Origin: Candidatus Cybelea septentrionalis
Lineage (GTDB): Bacteria; Vulcanimicrobiota; Vulcanimicrobiia; Vulcanimicrobiales; Vulcanimicrobiaceae
NCBI GenBank assembly: GCA_003158175.1
Contig: PMHJ01000031.1
Span: 1-64,000 of the forward strand
Length of the DNA: 64,000 bases
Direction: 5' to 3'
Positions 59,769 to 64,000 of this stretch are shown here, in pieces. The notes beneath the pieces are model-generated. The model saw only the letters and a program-made list of their open reading frames with translations, did no database searches and was not told where the DNA came from. Every line of letters begins with the position of its first letter. The stretch's first letter is position 1. A program made the position numbers and the translations under genes.

Positions 59769-60201
59769 CCGGCATCGGCCCGTCCACGACCGCGCTACGG
59801 TGCTTGCCCGAAAGAATGTGGATATGCACGTGCTCGGTGTGCTGATAGGGCGGCAGCACGCCCATCCGAATCATGAATCCTTTTTCGTACAGGCCGAGCG
59901 CGAGCGCGACCTTTTGAATGCCGCCGAGCAGGCGATGCCAAACCTCAGCGTCGCCGATTGAGAAATCCAAGATCGTCGGGATCCATTTTTTCGGAATGAT
60001 AACGACGTGAATTTCCCACCACTCCTCTTTGCTCGGATCTATGCGATGGCGAAATGCGAAAACGTCGTCGTCTTCATAGACGACCTCGTCGGCCGTGGCT
60101 CGCGTGCCATCGAGACGTCCCCGAAAAGTGTGCTGCGGGTCCGGCTTCTCCCAGACGCGTTGTTCGGGCCCGGAAATCCGTTGCGAAATCCAAAACGTCA
60201 T
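59758..60201 (-). CDS. HIT family hydrolase
   Basis: 147-aa HIT-family nucleotide hydrolase/transferase with the canonical triad HVHIHIL (His124, His126, His128) in HTEHVHIHILSGKH. The fold start is VVYEDDDVFAFRHRIDPSKEEWWEIHVVIIPKKWIPTILDF. Family members cleave dinucleoside polyphosphates or AMP-lysine. It is the first gene of a unit with the second chrA pair, and faces the triad-less homologue at 60264 head to head across about 62 bases. Confidence 0.85.
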   Translation of the reverse strand: MTFWISQRISGPEQRVWEKPDPQHTFRGRLDGTRATADEVVYEDDDVFAFRHRIDPSKEEWWEIHVVIIPKKWIPTILDFSIGDAEVWHRLLGGIQKVALALGLYEKGFMIRMGVLPPYQHTEHVHIHILSGKHRSAVVDGPMPDAG

Positions 60202-60263
60202 TGCGGCGCTGGCTTCCGGCGTAGCGTGCAGGCGTCCTTTGCGAGACGCGGAAGCTGCGCGCG

Positions 60264-60701
60264 ATGAGCGCCGATCGGGCTAAGAACAGAGTCGCAGCCG
60301 GCGAGGTGCTCGGCGCGCCGCCCCAGTGGACCAAGGAGCGTCGCGCTTGGGCGGGGATCGTCGGCAATAACGAGGTCGTCTACGAAGATCATCACGTCGT
60401 CGTCTTTCACGATCCCGTCGACGAAGAGCACGAGTCGGCGCGCGGCGCCGGCGAGCTCCGCCTCACGCTCCTTTCTAAGAGGGACGGTCTGGATTCGCTG
60501 ATGGACTTGAGCGTCGCCGACGAAGAGTTGAGCGCCGCGATCCTCCACGGGATACAGCAAGCCGCGTTGCGCCTCGGGCTTCAACGAGAGGGGTTCGAGG
60601 TGCGCGCCCACGTCTATCCGCCCATGCAGAGCCGGCCCGAGTTGGCGTTCAAGATACGCGCCGGCAAACCGCCGAAACGCACCGACGCCTCAGCCGGCTA
60701 A
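60264..60701 (+). CDS. HIT-like protein without the catalytic histidine triad
   Basis: 145-aa homologue of the neighbouring HIT protein. The fold aligns: EVVYEDHHVVVFHDPVDEEHE, LRLTLLSKRDGLDSLMDLSVADEELSAAILHGIQQAALRLGLQREGFEVRAHVYPPMQ. At the triad position it reads RPELAFKIRAGK instead of HxHxH, so it cannot be a classical HIT hydrolase. The N terminus (about 25 residues) is unrelated. It might bind nucleotides without hydrolysis or modulate the partner. The sequence is intact without frameshift, so it is not a simple pseudogene. Confidence 0.75.
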   Translation: MSADRAKNRVAAGEVLGAPPQWTKERRAWAGIVGNNEVVYEDHHVVVFHDPVDEEHESARGAGELRLTLLSKRDGLDSLMDLSVADEELSAAILHGIQQAALRLGLQREGFEVRAHVYPPMQSRPELAFKIRAGKPPKRTDASAG

Positions 60702-60708
60702 GGCTTCC

Positions 60709-63210
60709 TCAGGCTCGGATCAGCTTCTGGTCGAGCATCTCGATCCGATCGCGCGTAACATCCAGGTGTTTTGCTGCCCACCGCGCGATCGAGGGCTGCT
60801 GGGCAAAAACGATGATCTGCCGCGCGTGGCTCACGCGATGGAGTAAGTCCATGATTGCCGCAGTCCGAACCGGATCGCAATGGGCCGTTATATCGTCACA
60901 GAGAAGCGGGCAACTCTCTGAGGAGGCCGCGGTTAAGTGGTCGACCATAGCCATTCGAAGCAGCAGGTAAACCTGCTCGGCCGTTCCGTGCGACAGAAGC
61001 ACGGCGTCGCGCCAGTCGCCGGCGTCGCTTCGTACTCGAACGTTCAAGGTTTGCGGATCGACCGTTACCCTCGTGTAAAGGCCGTTCGTAATAACGGGCA
61101 GCCACTTTTCCAGGCTTGCCACCAAGACCGGCGCTATGTTCCGATGGACGGTCTCTTGTGCGCGTTCCAGAAACTCGCGTGCGGTGTCGAGCGTGCTGCC
61201 GAGGCGCTCGATTCTCTCTAGCTCGGTAGCTGCTTGAGACGCGGCCTCCTTGGCCTCCGCAACGCTTGGCAACGTCCGGACCATCGCCTCAACATCGCCG
61301 GCTTCCTTATCGGCCGCGCTTCTCGCTGCTTTTACATGCTCTCGAAGTGCTCGCAGATTCTGTTCGGTCGGCGCACCCTTTGCTCTTTTTAACGTCTCTC
61401 GCTCCTGGACCGGGAGAGCCGACCTGAGCACATCGAGTTCCCTGGCTTTTGCGAGCGTTTCGCTCTCAAGAGCCTCCAGCGTATCACCCTGCAAAAGATT
61501 TCGCAGCTCTTCCCAACCGACGATTTCGGTTTGCAGATGTTTTAGCCGCTGTGCGCGATGTCGCTGCCAGTCGCGCAAGCCGCTCAGCAGCGCTCCGCCT
61601 TTAGCTTCAACGGCGCAGCGGCGTGCGAGCTCTTCGAGACCTGCGTTGAGTTCAGAGCGCCGGCTATTATATTCGCGTCGCTGCGTTTCTGAAGCTTCGG
61701 CAGCCTCCAGACGCCGTACCAAGTCTGGTTTGCGCGAGAGCGCAGCAGCGTTCTTGTCGTGCACGACGCAGTCGTCCATGTATTGCCGGCACACCGTTGC
61801 TAGATCTCCGGTAACCGTATATCCGCGTGACGATAGGGCCTCGGCCAGCGACGTACGTAGTCGCCATGTCTGGTCCTCATGATGTTTGGCGCGGGACGTC
61901 CATTCGAACATCTCTGAGCGGTCCACGGCGTCCGGCGCCGCCTCGCGAGGACTGGAGCGGGCCCGAACGGCCACCCAGACAGCGAAGATAACGAGAAGCA
62001 TGGCTGCCACGCCGGCAGCGACGGGTTGATGCATGAGGAAGAATGCGACGCCGATAACGATCGCTAGGCCTAGCGCAGCAAAGGCCTCAACCGGGATCGG
62101 CGCGGCGCTCGGCATCGGCAAATCGTCATCCGATAGGCCCGAAGGCTTGTGGAGCGCATGTTCGGCGGCGGCTGCCTCGACCTCGACAAGATTTTCATGC
62201 GCAGCGAGAATTAGCGGACTAGGGCTGGTGTCGCCACTTGTTTCGACCGGCAGCGCGGCGAGCTCGGCTTTTATCGCCGCAGGATCCTCTCCGAACGATG
62301 GGGGGCGAAGCTCTTCAGAAGCGCTCAAGGCCGCGGCTACGTCCGTTGCTAGTTCTTCGTCATCATCAAGCGTTGCGGGTGGTTCGGGCCCCAGGTCGGC
62401 GCAAAGGCGCTTCCCACGCGCAAGTTTGGCATCGAGCTCCTCCGCAACGGCCTGCGTGTGGAGGGCGTCGGCCAGCGCGTATTCCCGTTCGAGCTTCAGC
62501 GCGTCGTTCTCGAGCCGGTCGCGTTCGTTAACACGTGCGAGGTAATGCGCGTGGGCTTCCTGAGCGACTACAAGCTGGGCGTTACACCGCTCGAACGTCT
62601 CTTTTGCGGCGCGTAAGGGTTTGGTACTGTTCCTGCGATCGGGGCCGACGTTTTCGCTTGTGTAATTGCCGATGGCGCTAATTGCGGCAGATGCTGTGGC
62701 ATCTCGGCCAGTACTGGCTGCTGCGCTCTGAAGATAATTCTGGAGGTCGTCTGCCGCCCCTACGATATCCAGAATTTCCGTCTGGCCGATGCATGCCGTC
62801 CTCGCAAAAGCCCGCCGGTCGAGCCCTACAAACCTAGAGCCGTCGGGTGCGCCTTCGGACATGATTTCACTCGAAAGATCTCGTCCAAGATCGATGTCGG
62901 TCGCAGAACAATTGATGCGACCGTCGAGATCGTGTCGCAGCTCTACCCTTTGCTTGTTGTCCAGCTCAATCTCGGTAACTACCTCCCATTTGTCCTGATC
63001 CCAGGGCCGGTGGCGCTCCTTGAAAGCGGTATCCTCTGAGCGCGCACCCATGCCACGGCGCATGCCGCAGAGGCCGGCATAGAGCGCCGCGTGCCATGAA
63101 GACTTGCCCGCGCCATTTGTGCCGGCAACGATCGTCATCCCCGGCGCTAGCTGGATCGTGCGGTCCTTGAAGGGTCCAAAAGCGACCGCCGTTAGGGACT
63201 TGAAGCGCAC
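60709..63210 (-). CDS. YhaN/Rad50-like ABC ATPase with membrane hairpin in the coiled coil
   Basis: 833-aa SMC/Rad50-superfamily ATPase. Walker A is GTNGAGKS (residues 30-37), the ABC signature region LLSHGTAEQVYLLLRMA is around 740 and Walker B is CPLLCDDITAHCDP near 775. Long coiled coils occupy about 200-370 and 430-700. Two adjacent hydrophobic helices (about 374-418) sit at the coiled-coil tip, where Rad50 has its zinc hook. This is the YhaN arrangement, which suggests membrane-tethered action. GTG 63210 begins one base after the metallophosphoesterase stop, so the two genes form a nuclease-ATPase operon. Confidence 0.82.
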   Translation of the reverse strand: MRFKSLTAVAFGPFKDRTIQLAPGMTIVAGTNGAGKSSWHAALYAGLCGMRRGMGARSEDTAFKERHRPWDQDKWEVVTEIELDNKQRVELRHDLDGRINCSATDIDLGRDLSSEIMSEGAPDGSRFVGLDRRAFARTACIGQTEILDIVGAADDLQNYLQSAAASTGRDATASAAISAIGNYTSENVGPDRRNSTKPLRAAKETFERCNAQLVVAQEAHAHYLARVNERDRLENDALKLEREYALADALHTQAVAEELDAKLARGKRLCADLGPEPPATLDDDEELATDVAAALSASEELRPPSFGEDPAAIKAELAALPVETSGDTSPSPLILAAHENLVEVEAAAAEHALHKPSGLSDDDLPMPSAAPIPVEAFAALGLAIVIGVAFFLMHQPVAAGVAAMLLVIFAVWVAVRARSSPREAAPDAVDRSEMFEWTSRAKHHEDQTWRLRTSLAEALSSRGYTVTGDLATVCRQYMDDCVVHDKNAAALSRKPDLVRRLEAAEASETQRREYNSRRSELNAGLEELARRCAVEAKGGALLSGLRDWQRHRAQRLKHLQTEIVGWEELRNLLQGDTLEALESETLAKARELDVLRSALPVQERETLKRAKGAPTEQNLRALREHVKAARSAADKEAGDVEAMVRTLPSVAEAKEAASQAATELERIERLGSTLDTAREFLERAQETVHRNIAPVLVASLEKWLPVITNGLYTRVTVDPQTLNVRVRSDAGDWRDAVLLSHGTAEQVYLLLRMAMVDHLTAASSESCPLLCDDITAHCDPVRTAAIMDLLHRVSHARQIIVFAQQPSIARWAAKHLDVTRDRIEMLDQKLIRA

Positions 63211-63211
63211 C

Positions 63212-64000
63212 TTAGACGGGCTCCAAGTCGGTCCGGCCGTCGAGCGCCCTCAACCCCAGGACGAGCACGCGCTGCGTTTCATCATCTGCTAGGTCGCCGT
63301 TCCGTACGTCCCGCACGAACTGACCGCGCACGGTCTGCTCTTCCGCGAGCGCGTCGAAATCGTAATCGGCGATCAAGTCTTTCGTGCGAACGACCAGACC
63401 ATCAAGCTCCGCGGGATTTGCCCGAATATCGTCGAGCTTAAGGTCGACGGCTGCGGCGAGGCGCCCCGATACCGTTACCCGCGCGACGCCGCGGAGCTGC
63501 GCGACCGCATCGCGCGCTCGCGCAAGGATTTCGCTCATTGACCCGGCGCCCGAAACGTCTAAGGGGACGCTGTGGAACGCGACCGAGGACACGTCGACTC
63601 TCGTGCGGTGTATTTCACCGTCGGTTAACTCAACGATTACCGCGTTGCCGGAACTTTTGCCGAAGGCGAGCGGTTGTGGGCTGCCGGCGTATGTCAGCCA
63701 TTGGCTATCTCTTGGCTGGTGGTAGTGACCCACAAATGCGTGACGGAGACCTGCCGCGGAAATCTCATCCTCACGAAAAGCTGCGTGCGGCACTTTCCCT
63801 TCGTCTTGCTCTGTGAGAAAGCCGCGCTCCGAACCGTGAAACAGCGCAACATTCAACGCCGGGCCATCGGCGTGAAAGCCCCGTAAGAAGCCGTCGGTAT
63901 TTGCGGGGGCGCGATGGGCCGCGCCCCACAGCGTCACCTGCCCGTCGAGTGGGACGGCGCTAAGGCGAGCTTCATCGAAGACGCGGACGTTTGGGCTCCA
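63212..64000 (-). CDS. Metallophosphoesterase (YhaO/SbcD-like), 5' part outside the window
   Basis: The open frame continues to base 64000 (beginning WSPNVRVFDEARLSAVPLDG at the edge), so the N-terminal part is missing. The visible part has the metallophosphatase block LNVALFHGSE, GLRHAFVGHYHQP and YAGSPQPLAFG, with the His metal ligands of Mre11/SbcD-type nucleases, then the capping domain. It partners the YhaN-like ATPase immediately downstream. An internal start at GTG 63937 is in frame but unlikely, because the upstream frame is still open and homologous. Confidence 0.82.
   Translation of the reverse strand, partial: WSPNVRVFDEARLSAVPLDGQVTLWGAAHRAPANTDGFLRGFHADGPALNVALFHGSERGFLTEQDEGKVPHAAFREDEISAAGLRHAFVGHYHQPRDSQWLTYAGSPQPLAFGKSSGNAVIVELTDGEIHRTRVDVSSVAFHSVPLDVSGAGSMSEILARARDAVAQLRGVARVTVSGRLAAAVDLKLDDIRANPAELDGLVVRTKDLIADYDFDALAEEQTVRGQFVRDVRNGDLADDETQRVLVLGLRALDGRTDLEPV

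Overview
The window is a GC-rich (roughly 60-65 % by eye) bacterial chromosome segment that is almost entirely coding. Genes are short-spaced, many overlap by 4 bp, and GTG and TTG starts are common. The gene style (BTAD/AAA/TPR giant regulators, many beta-propeller lipoproteins, YXWGXW-type secreted proteins, single-domain ChrA pairs, a divergent Fe/Mn SOD) suggests a deep-branching uncultured lineage such as Candidatus Eremiobacterota (WPS-2). This is inference: there is no rRNA here to prove it. There are no insertion sequences, phage modules, CRISPR arrays or rRNA operons.

Layout. 1-5 kb holds two TrkA/Ktr gating subunits, tRNA-Pro(CGG), a stand-alone Clp-N protein, DedA, UvrC and a holin-like membrane protein. 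5.0-6.0 kb holds the one-piece tmRNA gene and a decayed tail-collar gene. 6-11.5 kb is a stress block: OsmC, DUF1801, DUF302, an Fpg-type glycosylase and a Na+/H+ antiporter on the minus strand, with exonuclease III divergent. 11.6-18.4 kb has a propeller lipoprotein, SixA, SOD, a split chromate transporter with an unknown CYTH-like protein, cystathionine beta-lyase and a DHA2 exporter. 18.5-30.7 kb has PRODH coupled to a DHDPS-family lyase, a tandem duplication of secreted PQQ-type propellers, a CCC1/VIT-permease-lipoprotein operon, a phospholipase-C-like lipoprotein, gamma-glutamyltransferase and secreted unknowns. 30.7-34.7 kb is a Rieske oxygenase/PYROXD2-like flavoprotein unit divergent from a sarcosine-oxidase-like enzyme, which looks like N-methyl amine catabolism.

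34.7-46.8 kb has lipoproteins of unknown function, a first giant BTAD regulator, a STAS protein, a PiT phosphate transporter, a glycine-zipper protein, an APC permease, two related Tyr/Trp/Gly-rich secreted proteins and two CHAD proteins. 46.8-50.9 kb is an envelope block (GerMN lipoprotein, AMIN amidase, glutamate racemase, DUF805). 51-58.7 kb has another propeller lipoprotein, a second giant BTAD regulator with a coupled 71-aa protein, a sedolisin without signal peptide and a PAP2 phosphatase. 58.7-64 kb has a second split chromate transporter, an intact HIT protein facing a HIT homologue without the catalytic histidines, and a YhaN/YhaO (Rad50/Mre11-like) pair that leaves the window.

The most unusual signal is a dispersed palindromic repeat (core CTGAGCCTGTCGAAGG, often followed by TCAGGATGACAATG). 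It occurs between genes and also in frame inside two unrelated proteins, a permease and a Rieske oxygenase. In both it is read in the frame that yields the peptide QDDN. It also overlaps the ribosome-binding region of the PRODH gene. This resembles protein-coding palindromic elements known from Rickettsia. Second is a pair of neighbouring secreted-protein genes that share leader and signal peptide but have different mature parts, with one leader lying inside the upstream CHAD coding sequence.
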